Of a stretch of DNA of 46,897 nt, positions 8,590-17,344 are shown piece by piece. The position numbers and the translations under genes were made by a program. The stretch lies in contig JACYMB010000040.1 of assembly GCA_015272205.1 (NCBI GenBank), forward strand, positions 1 through 46,897, in the 5' to 3' direction. The notes under the pieces are model-generated. The model did no database searches. It saw only the letters and a list, made by a program, of their open reading frames with translations, and was not told the origin of the DNA. The first letter of the stretch is position 1, and every line of letters starts with the position of its first letter. The stretch is from Synechococcales cyanobacterium T60_A2020_003 (GTDB lineage Bacteria; Cyanobacteriota; Cyanobacteriia; RECH01).

Positions 8590-10203
8590 ATGAATTCAAG
8601 TTCATCGGCTCTCTACCGCGAGTACCTTCAACATCGATGTCTCCATCTATCCCCTGAAGATTTCAGTACTGCCTTTGATTCCGCCCTTAGTCAAATCTCA
8701 ACCTTTGACTGCGCCGAACCTGAAACGGCGGTCGAACTGAATGATTTTGGCGTCATGGCGTTGATTGAAGCGGATCAAGCAGATGATCTATCCATGAAGG
8801 AACTCTATTTCCAGACTGCCCTTGAAGCCTTTCAGTCGGGTGCTAGAGTTGGAGGCTACCCATTGTGCAATGCCCACTTAGCGATTATGGAAAAAATGGT
8901 GGGCGATCGCAGCGCATCAGGGCAAAGTGCCTATACAGGATTAATCCAGTCTTTCTTGCAAAGCAATCCATCTGCACCTCATCCTCCCTTGGGTCTGATC
9001 TATCTACCTCGAAAAACGGGGATAGGTGCGATTGAAACTGGCGAGATTTTACACGCTGTGTATCAAGCTCGAAATGGTCTAGAACAAGCCACATTAATTC
9101 TAGCAGCCACCCTCTGCGATGCTAACCTTGCCTTCTACACGCCGAATGGATTACGAACCCTACATCTACTTGGACACCTTACACTTCAATCCAGCATCCT
9201 AAAGATGCGTTTGGGGATTGCGAGCTTCTATCAAAATCAACTGGAGGGATTACACTATCTGCACCAGGCTCATACTTTAAATCCTAATAATGTCGCTGTT
9301 CTGCAAACCCTATTTCTAGCATGCTTAGATATCGGAAGTCGTGACGTAGCTGAGCGTTGGCTGATGCATACTCAGCAGATGCTTATGCAAACCAACTCCA
9401 ACAGTCCAGAGTGGTACTGGGTAAATCAACAATCTTTAGAGTCATCCTTTACCTACGTACCGTTTGATGGTCTTCAGCTTGCGGTTGAATCTAGTCTCAA
9501 TAGTATTGTCACGTCCGTGGTGTTAGCCCAAGGAGACTGGTTTGAAGATGAATTAACGTTTTGGCGACATCATCTGCAACCGGGCATGGTTGTAATTGAT
9601 GTTGGTGCTAACGTGGGAATCTATACTTTTAGTGCAGCAAAACAAGTCGGAAGCACAGGCAAAGTTTTTGCTGTTGAACCGTTTTCAGCTTGTGTGCATC
9701 GGTTGCAAGAAACACGTCGTGTTAATCAACTGGATTGGGTGCATATCTGCCCAGGTGCAGCTAGTAATCGCTCTGGCAAAGCTCGGCTTGGCTTAGATAA
9801 AGCAAGTGAACTCAATCAAATCATTGCCGATGATGCGAATCCCTCAGTCCAATTTGAAGAAGTCCAGTGCTTTACGCTAGATGAGTTAGTTGAAAAAGAG
9901 CAGTTAACACGCTTAGACTGGCTCAAAATTGATGCTGAAGGACACGAAATTCAGGTTCTAGAGGGTAGCCATTCTTTACTGACCCAGTTTAGACCCAATA
10001 TTCTTTATGAAAATATAGCTGGCGCGATCCATAAGACGAACTTACCAGTGGCAGAGTTTTTGATTAAAAACGAATATGTTCTATACACTTACCAGCCTTA
10101 CTTTGATTATTTAATTCCGCTCGGCTCGCTTGAAAACTTAAAAGGAAAACTTAATATTATTGCAATTCATCAATCTCGCGTAAACGATTTTTCACAACGA
10201 TAA
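8590..10203 (+). CDS. FkbM-family methyltransferase with a helical-repeat N-terminal half
   Basis: The protein has 537 residues. The C-terminal 230 form a Rossmann SAM-dependent O-methyltransferase of the FkbM type: 'VVIDVGANVGIYTFSAAKQVG' (about 333-353) binds SAM, 'VFAVEPFSACVHRLQ' is motif II, then 'CFTLDELVEKEQLTRLDWLKIDAEGHEIQVLEG' and 'RPNILYENI'. The N-terminal ~300 residues are alpha-helical and TPR-like, with pairs of helices and 'YLHQAHTLNPNNVAVLQTLFLACLDIG' close to a canonical TPR. FkbM enzymes often methylate sugars or other small polar molecules; the substrate here is unknown. It stands alone between two gaps, with its own promoter expected in 8441-8589. Confidence 0.85.
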   Translation: MNSSSSALYREYLQHRCLHLSPEDFSTAFDSALSQISTFDCAEPETAVELNDFGVMALIEADQADDLSMKELYFQTALEAFQSGARVGGYPLCNAHLAIMEKMVGDRSASGQSAYTGLIQSFLQSNPSAPHPPLGLIYLPRKTGIGAIETGEILHAVYQARNGLEQATLILAATLCDANLAFYTPNGLRTLHLLGHLTLQSSILKMRLGIASFYQNQLEGLHYLHQAHTLNPNNVAVLQTLFLACLDIGSRDVAERWLMHTQQMLMQTNSNSPEWYWVNQQSLESSFTYVPFDGLQLAVESSLNSIVTSVVLAQGDWFEDELTFWRHHLQPGMVVIDVGANVGIYTFSAAKQVGSTGKVFAVEPFSACVHRLQETRRVNQLDWVHICPGAASNRSGKARLGLDKASELNQIIADDANPSVQFEEVQCFTLDELVEKEQLTRLDWLKIDAEGHEIQVLEGSHSLLTQFRPNILYENIAGAIHKTNLPVAEFLIKNEYVLYTYQPYFDYLIPLGSLENLKGKLNIIAIHQSRVNDFSQR

Positions 10204-10638
10204 GGTGTGAGCATTGGCTTGGAGAAGCTCTCAAGACCAGTAAACGAATTGTTTAAAATGACAACAGCATCCAAACTAATCAACTCTGAACAATTTCCTG
10301 CTATTTTCAATCTTAAATAGAGGTGTGAAAATCCTTTTGAAATAACCTCTGAACTTCGATCAGCGGCGATTTCCATTAACCTCTCAGTTCTTTAGCTTAG
10401 GAAATATCAGCGTCTTTTGTGGATGCTGCTGTGGTTAAACGAGACAGATTTAAGTAAAACAGCTATCTTTACCTCTTTCACCTAGTTAACGTTTGGTTTT
10501 GGCTGTTTAATCTGCCAGTTGAAGCATGTGCTTCATGTATCTAAGATATCGATTTAAACAGCGGGGATCAACTGAATGACATCAAAGTTTAAGCTTCAGA
10601 GTCTTCCACTCTTAGAATGTTTGCGAAGTATTTCAGTT
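10204..10638. other. 435-bp gap between convergent genes
   Basis: AT-rich, with no supported ORF. It contains one clean small hairpin, TGAAGCA (10520-10526) / TGCTTCA (10529-10535), and an imperfect one right after the FkbM stop (CTTGGAGA..TCTCAAG, about 10216-10233). Neither is followed by a T-run. Nothing else recognised. Confidence 0.4.
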
Positions 10639-11391
10639 CTAAAGGTCGAGGGTTTGACGAAGCTTTTCAAGATCATCTAATCTCCCAACAATGCGCTTTA
10701 CAGGCAGTGGCCAAACTCGCATTAGAGTAGGTGTTGCGCTGATTTGATGATATTCGGCTTGTTCTGGATGCCGCTGAACGTCAATGACTTTGAGCGTATA
10801 GGGCTGCTGTAAGTCATGTTTTAAGACTTCATAGAGAGTTTTGAGTGCTTTTTCAGTCGTGGCGCTGTTTCCTGCAACAAAGAGGCGCAGAACGCATCCC
10901 TGGGATTCGACGGATGTAGGAGCGATCGCCAACGGTAAAAGTCGGTGTTGACTGGGCATTGCAGCGTCTACGGGAATAATGAGGTCATGGGTATCCCATA
11001 GTTCTGGAAACTGTTGCCTGTGAGACTGTAAGACACTTAAATCACAAACATCTGGATCATTGGATGCAATGTTCCACACCAAATTCTCCATGCCAAACAC
11101 GGCATTCAGAAGTGATTGATATTGGATAACCCTGGGACAGGCTTCTGCAAAAATGTGGCGAGTCTGGGCGTGGGAGTCGATCACGTAGTCTAGAGTGGCA
11201 GTGTAACAAGAGACTAAAAAGTGAGGAGGCTCTGAAAGCTCCAGCGCCTCTTGAAATGCCACACAAAGTTGAAGATGCCATCGATAGGATTTATGTGGAT
11301 CAATGCAATAGGCCAGATCCCCACCGGGCGTGAATAACGCGATCCCCCTAAAGGATTGGTGAGGATTTGGCACATCAAACCCTGGGGGCAC
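10639..11391 (-). CDS. KaiB-domain protein coupled to pilT
   Basis: The protein has 250 residues. The C-terminal ~80 (about 168-250) match the thioredoxin-like KaiB fold of the circadian clock: 'VLRLFVAGNSATTEKALKTLYEVL', 'YTLKVIDVQRHPEQAEYHQISATPTLMRVWPLPVKRIVG'. The VAGN, KVIDV..PEQAE and ATPTL motifs correspond directly to KaiB and the SasA sensor domain. The N-terminal ~160 residues are not a histidine kinase and are not recognised. The start is GTG at 11389-11391, sharing one base with the pilT stop (TAGTG), so it is translationally coupled to pilT. A link between clock-type signalling and pilus retraction is an inference from this coupling. No other kai gene is in the window. Confidence 0.8.
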   Translation of the reverse strand: MPPGFDVPNPHQSFRGIALFTPGGDLAYCIDPHKSYRWHLQLCVAFQEALELSEPPHFLVSCYTATLDYVIDSHAQTRHIFAEACPRVIQYQSLLNAVFGMENLVWNIASNDPDVCDLSVLQSHRQQFPELWDTHDLIIPVDAAMPSQHRLLPLAIAPTSVESQGCVLRLFVAGNSATTEKALKTLYEVLKHDLQQPYTLKVIDVQRHPEQAEYHQISATPTLMRVWPLPVKRIVGRLDDLEKLRQTLDL

Positions 11392-12773
11392 TACACTCGA
11401 CCCCGCAGGATCTGAGACATTTCGTTGGTTTTGGGTGACATTTCCAATGCCGTTTCTTCCGTAATTCGACCTGCTTCGTACAGCTTATACAGGGACTGGT
11501 TCATGGTCACCATGCCATCGAAGTTACAGTTCGGGATAATCGCATCGATTTCATCCACCTCGCCGCGGCGGATAAAGTCACGAATGGCATCAGTGTTGAT
11601 CATGATTTCGTGGAAGGCTGCCCGCTTGCCGTCGGTCGTACGACACAAGCCCTGGGCAATAACCGCAACTAAGGATTCTGCGATCGCCAGTCGCATTGGC
11701 TCTTGCTCAGCGGGTTCATATAGACCTAAAATCCGCTCAATGGTTTTAACCGCACTGTTGGTGTGCAAGGTTCCAATCACTAAGTGACCTGTTTGAGCAG
11801 CCTTCAGAGCCGTATTGACGGTTTCTCGGTCACGCATTTCACCCACGAGGATGATATCTGGATCTTCCCGCAGGGATGCCTTAAGTGCATTATCAAACTT
11901 GAGGGTATGTAACCCGACTTCGCGCTGCTTAATGAGCGATCGCCGACTTTGGTGAACGAATTCCACCGGATCCTCAATGGTGATGATGTGCTTCGGCATC
12001 TCCTTATTGATGTAGTCAATCATCGCCGCCATTGTGGTGGACTTGCCCGAACCCGTGGGTCCAGTCACCAAAATCAAACCTTTGTGATAGTGGCAAATAT
12101 CCTTGAAGACCGGAGGAAGATTGAGTTCTTCCATCGTCAAAATCTTGAGCGGAATCAGTCGCATCACCATGGCAGGGCCGCGCAAGGTGTCAAAGATATT
12201 AATCCGCACCCGGGCAAAGTCGTACTGGGCGGCACCGTCAAAGTCCAGATGGTCTTTGAAATATTGAATGTCCTTATCGGGCAGCACTTCTTCTAACCAA
12301 CTGAAGAAAGTTGGCTCATCTGTAGCTGGATATTCCGTCGTTTCAATTTCACCCCGGTTGCGGAATCGTGGGATTTCGTTAACGCCCACGTGAATATCGG
12401 AAAACCCTTTATCAAAGGCTTCTTTCACTAACTGGGCTAGGGTCGGTGAACCAGCACTCGGCTTGTTCCGGGTGGCTGTACTGCGGATTGGGGGCGGCGC
12501 GGCAGGGGCACCAACGCGGGGTGGGCCGGAAGGAACACCCGCAGGCGGCGGGGCGGTGGGTGGCCGATTGGCCGCAGGTGGCGCAGTCCGCTGAGCTGCA
12601 GGGGGCCGTGGTGGTGCTGATCCCATCGGAGCAGTGGCACCGGGAGGCATTGGCAGCGTTTGCGGTGATAGCTGCTCAGTGGCATCCGCAGAATTTCCGA
12701 CGGGTGGACGAGCAGGGGGGGGAGGAACGGGGGGCATTCCCATGGGTTTAGGCGGACGTTGTGCTTCTGTCAT
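11391..12773 (-). CDS. pilT: Type IV pilus retraction ATPase PilT, with Pro-rich N-terminal extension
   Basis: The hexameric ATPase depolymerises type IV pili for twitching motility and DNA uptake. Of 460 residues, 1-108 are a low-complexity Pro/Ala-rich extension (repeated PPP, APP) not present in the ~345-residue standard PilT. The core then follows: 'ADIHVG'-like start (SDIHVG, 125-130), Walker A GPTGSGKST (238-246), Asp box (ITIEDPVEF), Walker B 'DPDIILVGEMRD' (304-315), and His box 'GHLVIGTLHTNS' (329-340). The C-terminal 'CRTTDGKRAAFHEIM' is typical of PilT. Cyanobacteria usually have two PilT paralogues. The long N-terminus suggests the PilT2-like one, but I am not sure. The KaiB-domain gene follows with a one-base overlap. 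Confidence 0.93.
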   Translation of the reverse strand: MTEAQRPPKPMGMPPVPPPPARPPVGNSADATEQLSPQTLPMPPGATAPMGSAPPRPPAAQRTAPPAANRPPTAPPPAGVPSGPPRVGAPAAPPPIRSTATRNKPSAGSPTLAQLVKEAFDKGFSDIHVGVNEIPRFRNRGEIETTEYPATDEPTFFSWLEEVLPDKDIQYFKDHLDFDGAAQYDFARVRINIFDTLRGPAMVMRLIPLKILTMEELNLPPVFKDICHYHKGLILVTGPTGSGKSTTMAAMIDYINKEMPKHIITIEDPVEFVHQSRRSLIKQREVGLHTLKFDNALKASLREDPDIILVGEMRDRETVNTALKAAQTGHLVIGTLHTNSAVKTIERILGLYEPAEQEPMRLAIAESLVAVIAQGLCRTTDGKRAAFHEIMINTDAIRDFIRRGEVDEIDAIIPNCNFDGMVTMNQSLYKLYEAGRITEETALEMSPKTNEMSQILRGRV

Positions 12774-13187
12774 AGGACGCTTCAGAATTAATGAAGAGCT
12801 AGAAAATCACAGATGGGCGATCGCTCACCCTGGCCACTATTATTTTGGATACCAAGTCTAGACAATGTGCTAACTGACCACGTTAGGCACGCTAGTTGAG
12901 CTCGAACAGTAACCAATAGTTGCTTGCTGTTGCTCACCATATTAACGGCACCCAGAGGCTTTCCTCTGGAGGAGGGGCTCAACCCCTGTGCCTGAGCTGT
13001 AGTTAGCTTTGGCTGCCAGACAAAACTCCACGCTAGAAAAACTCAGCGCTTTATTCAGGGTTCCCGCAAGTACGCCTTTCACTATCATGAGCGTTTGACA
13101 CGAAATTTTCCGACTCATGGAGCTTAGAGCTATGATAATATAGATTACTCTATTGTGAATTACGGGCTAAAAAAGTAAGTAACGTCC
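12774..13187. other. 414-bp divergent intergenic region between pilT and rpsO
   Basis: No gene. It should hold the promoters of both flanking operons. TATGATAATAT at 13131-13141 is a plausible -10 for rpsO-PAM68, about 57 bp upstream of the ATG. A TTGACA at 13095-13100 sits 30 bp further up, too far to pair with it as a standard -35. A small stem AGGGG/CCCCT (12973-12977 / 12983-12987) is of unknown meaning. Confidence 0.4.
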
Positions 13188-13457
13188 ATGGCTTTGCTGC
13201 AAGAGCGTAAACACGAAATTATTTCCGAATACCAGCGGCACGATACAGACACCGGGTCTGCAGATGTGCAGGTTGCAATGTTAACTGAGCGTATTAATCG
13301 CTTGAGCGAGCATTTGCGAAGCAATAAGAAAGATCACTCGTCTCGTCGAGGATTGCTGAAGATCATTGGTCAGCGCAAACGTTTGCTAAGCTACATTTCT
13401 AAGCAAGATCAGCAGCGCTATCGTGCGTTGATTGAGCGTTTAGGCATTCGCGGCTAA
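13188..13457 (+). CDS. rpsO: 30S ribosomal protein S15
   Basis: S15 binds 16S rRNA and nucleates the platform of the small subunit. The 89 residues contain the hallmark '[23 protein letters not shown]' and '[22 protein letters not shown]', including the rRNA-contacting D/HSRRGL segment. It is the first gene of a two-gene unit with the PAM68 homologue 21 bp downstream, an arrangement known in Synechocystis (sll0933 beside S15). That supports cotranscription of a ribosomal gene with a photosystem assembly factor. Confidence 0.97.
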   Translation: MALLQERKHEIISEYQRHDTDTGSADVQVAMLTERINRLSEHLRSNKKDHSSRRGLLKIIGQRKRLLSYISKQDQQRYRALIERLGIRG

Positions 13458-13478
13458 TAGTACTGGTACTCACATTCC

Positions 13479-14006
13479 ATGTCGTCAGAAGAAACGCCGA
13501 AGAAGAAGGCACCAGAGGGTGATTCCGCAAAAAAGGAAGCTCCCTCTGAGCGTATCTTTTTACCGTTTGAGCCAAAGCGCAAAAAAGCAACTCAGGCAGT
13601 CCGGAAAGCGACGGCTCCGACTGCATCCCCTCGCTCTAAGGCTGTGTCCTCCCCATCATCGTCTGTGACCTCTGATATTCCTGAGGTAGTCAATCGAAGG
13701 ATGCTGAAACGCATGGCCACATTTTGTGGTGTGCCAACGTTTTTAGGCATCTCAACATTCTTTGTGAGCTACTTTGTTACCACACGTGAACTCTTTACGC
13801 TCCCCCACACGGCCGTTTTGCTGGTTAGCTTAGGCTTTTTTGGCTTAGGGGTAATTGGCTTGAGTTATGGCGCGCTGTCGGCCTCATGGGATGAGGCTGA
13901 TCCGGGTAGCGTTTTGGGGGTCTCAGAGTTTCAGACGAACCTTGGCCGTCTGCGGGGCGCATGGCAAGAGGCGGGAGACCGAAAGCGACAGAGTAAGGAT
14001 AAGTAA
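13479..14006 (+). CDS. PAM68-family photosystem II assembly protein
   Basis: PAM68 (Sll0933 in Synechocystis) helps early photosystem II assembly in the thylakoid. Of 175 residues, the first ~65 are a Lys/Pro/Ser-rich soluble region. Next comes the family motif 'IPEVVNRRMLKRMATF', then two membrane helices at about 87-106 and 112-133. The signature 'GLSYGALSASWDEADPGSVLGVSEFQTNL' (about 126-154) follows. Position directly downstream of rpsO matches the known cyanobacterial order. The C-terminus is basic and presumably on the same membrane side as the N-terminus. Confidence 0.92.
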   Translation: MSSEETPKKKAPEGDSAKKEAPSERIFLPFEPKRKKATQAVRKATAPTASPRSKAVSSPSSSVTSDIPEVVNRRMLKRMATFCGVPTFLGISTFFVSYFVTTRELFTLPHTAVLLVSLGFFGLGVIGLSYGALSASWDEADPGSVLGVSEFQTNLGRLRGAWQEAGDRKRQSKDK

Positions 14007-14106
14007 TTAGCCAAGAGATTGATTCTGGCAAGCGCACCTGAGGTTGTATAGCAACAGAAGAGATAGCAAGGGACAAGGGGTGGATGAGTGCTCTCGAGTT
14101 CGAGTT

Positions 14107-15483
14107 CTAGGATTCTTCGTCGGTAATGGTTTGTAAATCGTGGAGCTGGTCTGAAATCTGGTCTAATGCTTTTTGGAGGTCGAGGAGTTTATTAATACTT
14201 CCTCGTACAGACTTAGGTTCTACGTTTGCTCGGCTTCGAATTTCCGCGAGTTTCGTATTAAGCTTGTGGGCTAGTATGAGTGCATCATCACCCAAGCGAT
14301 CAATTTGCTTTTGTTCATAGAAACGAAGGGCGGCCCCCCGGAGGACTAGAAGCGTTGCTTCTTCGCCGTGGACGCCGCGCATAAAGCGACATCGCAATAG
14401 AATATGTTCGTTTCCGTAGATGCGCTCGACTTCCGTTTGTTGGGGCGTCTCAATTGGTCGTAGGGGAACGTGAACAAGACGCTTTAACTCGTTGATCAGG
14501 GATTGACAGTAGTCGGGTTTTAATTGATCGACAACGGCTTTTAGAACTCCGTTTTCGCTCCACAAGACTCGTCCCAAACGTTTCTGTTGTTCGATGTAGA
14601 GTCGCCCGATTCCGGTTTCAAGCACACGCACGAGGAGTTCTTGAAGCAAAATACTAGGGCTGAGGCGTTGTCCGATCTCTTCAATAGCTTCGTTGCGGTG
14701 ATGAGCTTGGAGGGATAGTACCGGAACTGAGGATTGAATGAGAGGGGGCATGGCCGCAGGAGTGGTGTATCCCTTTGGCGCGTTGGGATTGATGTGGTGA
14801 GGCGTTGGCTCTGGCGCTGCTCTGTTTGAGAAACGCTGTTTGGGGTCAATCGTTGGCTTGGAGGTTAGAGGCGGAGGCGGGGAACTCAGTTCTGGAACAA
14901 TTGTTTCTGTCTGGGGAGGAGGTGTATCTGGAGAAGAAAGGGGATGAACATCGGCGCTGGGAAAGGACTGAGAATCCTGTAGCCCCTCTTGAAACTGGCG
15001 CAAACTTGTTTCATCCAGAATCAAGGTTTGGCGATCGCCCTGATCGGTGGAGGGCGTTGAATTCGACCAATCGTTAGAACCGGTAGGGGGGGGATGGCCT
15101 TCTGAGCCTGTCAACGGGATCGGCGTCTCTGGCCGTTTGGCACTGACGTAGTTGAGATAGGCTGACAAAGCAGTTTGCAGCGCGGCTGAGGAAATGGGTT
15201 CAACGACTAAGGAATAGTTGACGTAGGAAATCATGCGGCGTACGTAATCGGTGGCCGCAACATCAGTAGCGCTGACCATGCCTAAATGAAGCCGACTTCC
15301 TTCAGCATACAGCGGCAGAACCTGGTGATAGAGACAGGCTTCAAACGGCATTAGCCCATCAATAAGTAAGAACATCTGCTCCACATTTAAGCGCCTGGCT
15401 AGATTTCCCTCAAACTGAGACAGAACGTTCTTATAGATAGGCGTTAAGGCTGGGTTAGGGCGATCGCTGGAAGAAAACGACAT
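14107..15483 (-). CDS. PilB/GspE-like N-domain protein lacking the ATPase core
   Basis: The protein has 458 residues from ATG 15481-15483 (MSFSSSDRP). An upstream GTG at 15565-15567 would add 28 residues with no family look. The N-terminal part, 'LMPFEACLYHQVLPLYAEGSRLHLGMVSATDVAATDYVRRMISYVNYSLVVEPIS', resembles the N1 domain of type II secretion / type IV pilus ATPases (T2SSE_N). A Pro/Ser-rich linker of about 150 residues follows. Then 'ILLQELLVRVLETGIGRLYIEQQKRLGRVLWSENGVLKAV' and 'LLRCRFMRGVHGEEATLLVLRGAAL' resemble the N2 domain that precedes Walker A in PilB. No Walker A or B follows, only a coiled-coil end. It probably has a structural or regulatory role near pili, which is inference. 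pilT is 1.3 kb away on the same strand. Confidence 0.6.
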   Translation of the reverse strand: MSFSSSDRPNPALTPIYKNVLSQFEGNLARRLNVEQMFLLIDGLMPFEACLYHQVLPLYAEGSRLHLGMVSATDVAATDYVRRMISYVNYSLVVEPISSAALQTALSAYLNYVSAKRPETPIPLTGSEGHPPPTGSNDWSNSTPSTDQGDRQTLILDETSLRQFQEGLQDSQSFPSADVHPLSSPDTPPPQTETIVPELSSPPPPLTSKPTIDPKQRFSNRAAPEPTPHHINPNAPKGYTTPAAMPPLIQSSVPVLSLQAHHRNEAIEEIGQRLSPSILLQELLVRVLETGIGRLYIEQQKRLGRVLWSENGVLKAVVDQLKPDYCQSLINELKRLVHVPLRPIETPQQTEVERIYGNEHILLRCRFMRGVHGEEATLLVLRGAALRFYEQKQIDRLGDDALILAHKLNTKLAEIRSRANVEPKSVRGSINKLLDLQKALDQISDQLHDLQTITDEES

Positions 15484-15650
15484 GGTAGGGTCATGATGGA
15501 GGATAGTTTCTGTGAAGCAGAATGCGGTTGATCGGGTGAGTAAAGATGGGCGATCGGCTACGATCACACTATGACTGGGATAGCTCAGTCTAAGCCGATC
15601 CCGGGTTGGATTAAAGGGAAGGGGCGTAGAGAATAGAATCGGCGTGAACG

Positions 15651-16781
15651 CTACGCTCCACTGCGGATACTTTGAGCTGCCAAGTAAAGCTTACTCCATT
15701 CTCCCAAGATGTAGCTTGTCTTAAGGTTTAATTCCTTCGCAATCATGTCAGCGGTGTGCCCGTCCTTAAGACGATTGAGCAGACGTTGCTGTTCAGTCGT
15801 CAGATCATCCCAGAACCTAGTCCATTGCTCAGGGGTGAGACCCAGGTTATGGTCGCGAAGGGAAACACCGAGCCAAGCCGCGACCATGTCTGGCTGCGTC
15901 TTAAGACTGAATACACGGATGGCGTGATAGCTGACCTTCTCCCGGAGACGATAAATTTGTTTGATCGGCACGTCCAGCATCGTGGCGATCGCATCTTGAG
16001 AGTGCCCTTCCAGATAGAGATTTAGCCATTGGGCGGCTAGGGGTTCCACCTCCTTTTCGAGATACTGGGAAAACTCTTTGCGTACCTGTTCCCGCATGAG
16101 CTGCTGTTCTTCCGATGCTTCGCGGTCTTGGTGATCGGCGATCGCCTGATTATCCAGCAAGCTAACCGGATTTTCGGAGTCATCCGGCGTAATTTCTTCG
16201 GACACGAGCCGAATTAAATCCCCAGCGGGTACCTGGGTCATGCCGCCCCGCTGCGATCGTCGGAGATAGTTCACAAAGCGATAAACCAGCAAGGGCTGAT
16301 TGCGAATGGGGCGCAAGCAGTATTCCTCCACGCTGGCTAGCATGAGAATATTCCGGAGGCGTGGATTTTGGGTGCATTCCGCGATCCAGGTCATTTGCTG
16401 GCGCATATAGGTATCACTTTGCATCAGCTCTTGAATCACCTCTTGCAGCACGTCCATGACCGTTTGGCTGCGATCGCGTGATAATGATACCCAGGTGCGA
16501 ATTTTGCTGCGAATCAGGAAAAGGCTACCCAATCGTTGCAGCAGCTTGCGGTAGGCTTGATCGGGATGAGCTCCTAAGTAGCGCTGCAGCAAGATGCGAT
16601 AACGATAATCTATGGCTTGTCGGGCAATGCCAAGCTGTTCTGGCGTCATCTCGTCGTATCGTTCTAGGTCTGAACCCAACAGCCAGGCGATAATACTTTC
16701 CCGATCGGTGCTGGAGTGCGCTGCACAATCCGACTCTAGTCGCGATCGCCAGGTTTCTCTCAGTTCCTCAGCCAATGCCAT
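15651..16781 (-). CDS. Conserved cyanobacterial protein with two sigma-region-4-like HTH segments
   Basis: I do not recognise a named family for this 376-residue soluble protein. The first ~200 residues are helical, with 'YDEMTPEQLGIARQAIDYRYRILLQRYLG' and 'VEEYCLRPIRNQPLLVYRFVNYLRRSQRGGMTQVP'. Two helix-turn-helix-like stretches follow: 'LYLEGHSQDAIATMLDVPIKQIYRLREKVSYHAIRVF' (about 256-292), very like sigma-70 region 4, and 'LLNRLKDGHTADMIAKELNLKTSYILGEWSKLY' (about 333-365). This suggests a DNA-binding regulator, but no region 2 of a sigma factor is visible. It has the same strand as the PilB-like gene, with 167 bp between them. Confidence 0.7.
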   Translation of the reverse strand: MALAEELRETWRSRLESDCAAHSSTDRESIIAWLLGSDLERYDEMTPEQLGIARQAIDYRYRILLQRYLGAHPDQAYRKLLQRLGSLFLIRSKIRTWVSLSRDRSQTVMDVLQEVIQELMQSDTYMRQQMTWIAECTQNPRLRNILMLASVEEYCLRPIRNQPLLVYRFVNYLRRSQRGGMTQVPAGDLIRLVSEEITPDDSENPVSLLDNQAIADHQDREASEEQQLMREQVRKEFSQYLEKEVEPLAAQWLNLYLEGHSQDAIATMLDVPIKQIYRLREKVSYHAIRVFSLKTQPDMVAAWLGVSLRDHNLGLTPEQWTRFWDDLTTEQQRLLNRLKDGHTADMIAKELNLKTSYILGEWSKLYLAAQSIRSGA

Positions 16782-16927
16782 AGCGCTATTTCCCTTGCGT
16801 GCAGATTTCCAAACCTATAAAAGTGTGCATAAATATTAGCGTTTATGATTCACCTTCAATCACGATGGGGTGTGATCCCTCTCAATGTCAGGGGCAACTT
16901 TGCCAAAGAAACGCTGTGCGCTTGTAG

Positions 16928-17197
16928 CTACAACTCGTCTGAATCGTCAATAGTTGCTACCAATCGGCGGAGGGCATCGGTCAGTTGAGCTACGTGTGCC
17001 AGAGCATTGTCTTGGTTCTCGGCGAGGGTTTGCACCGAGTCACTCAAGGCAAAAATTTGATAGCCTTGCTGCTGTACCTGATGCGCGAGTGAGTCAACCC
17101 GAGTTGCTAGGCGCTCAACAGTCTCTGTGGTGGCAATAACCGCCTCGCCAATTTGTCTAACGATTTCTTCCAAGCGTTTCGATTGAACGTCGTCCAC
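16928..17197 (-). CDS. Small coiled-coil protein of unknown function
   Basis: The 89 residues are almost entirely one heptad-rich helix: 'RLEEIVRQIGEAVIATTETVERLATRVDSLAHQVQQQGYQIFALSDSVQTLAENQDNALAHVAQLTDALRRL'. There is no Cys and no membrane segment. The start is GTG at 17195-17197. The gene is separated from the two-HTH gene by 146 bp and divergent from the dipeptide epimerase. No function is proposed beyond coiled-coil oligomerisation. Confidence 0.6.
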   Translation of the reverse strand: MDDVQSKRLEEIVRQIGEAVIATTETVERLATRVDSLAHQVQQQGYQIFALSDSVQTLAENQDNALAHVAQLTDALRRLVATIDDSDEL

Positions 17198-17344
17198 TCC
17201 TGCCTAAATCCTATTGATGTCTAAGAACTGCTAACTACTCTATCGTTTCTCAGCCTATCTAAGCCTACTTTATAGTTATGGTATCCAACAGCCTGGATCT
17301 GGATACTAATAGAAATTTGGATATTAATTTGACTTCGACCATTG

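Noticed and set aside
13095-13136. TTGACA with TATGAT as a sigma-70 promoter of rpsO
   Set aside because: The spacing is 30 bp, far beyond 16-19 bp. Only the -10-like element is kept as a possibility.
15484-15567. Upstream GTG start extending the PilB-like protein by 28 residues
   Set aside because: The added residues do not look like a domain start, and the ATG at 15481-15483 gives a normal polar N-terminus; not excluded experimentally.
15577-15589. GGGATAGCTCAGT, like the D-arm of a tRNA gene
   Set aside because: No acceptor stem, anticodon arm or TTCRANYC motif at the right distance on either side.
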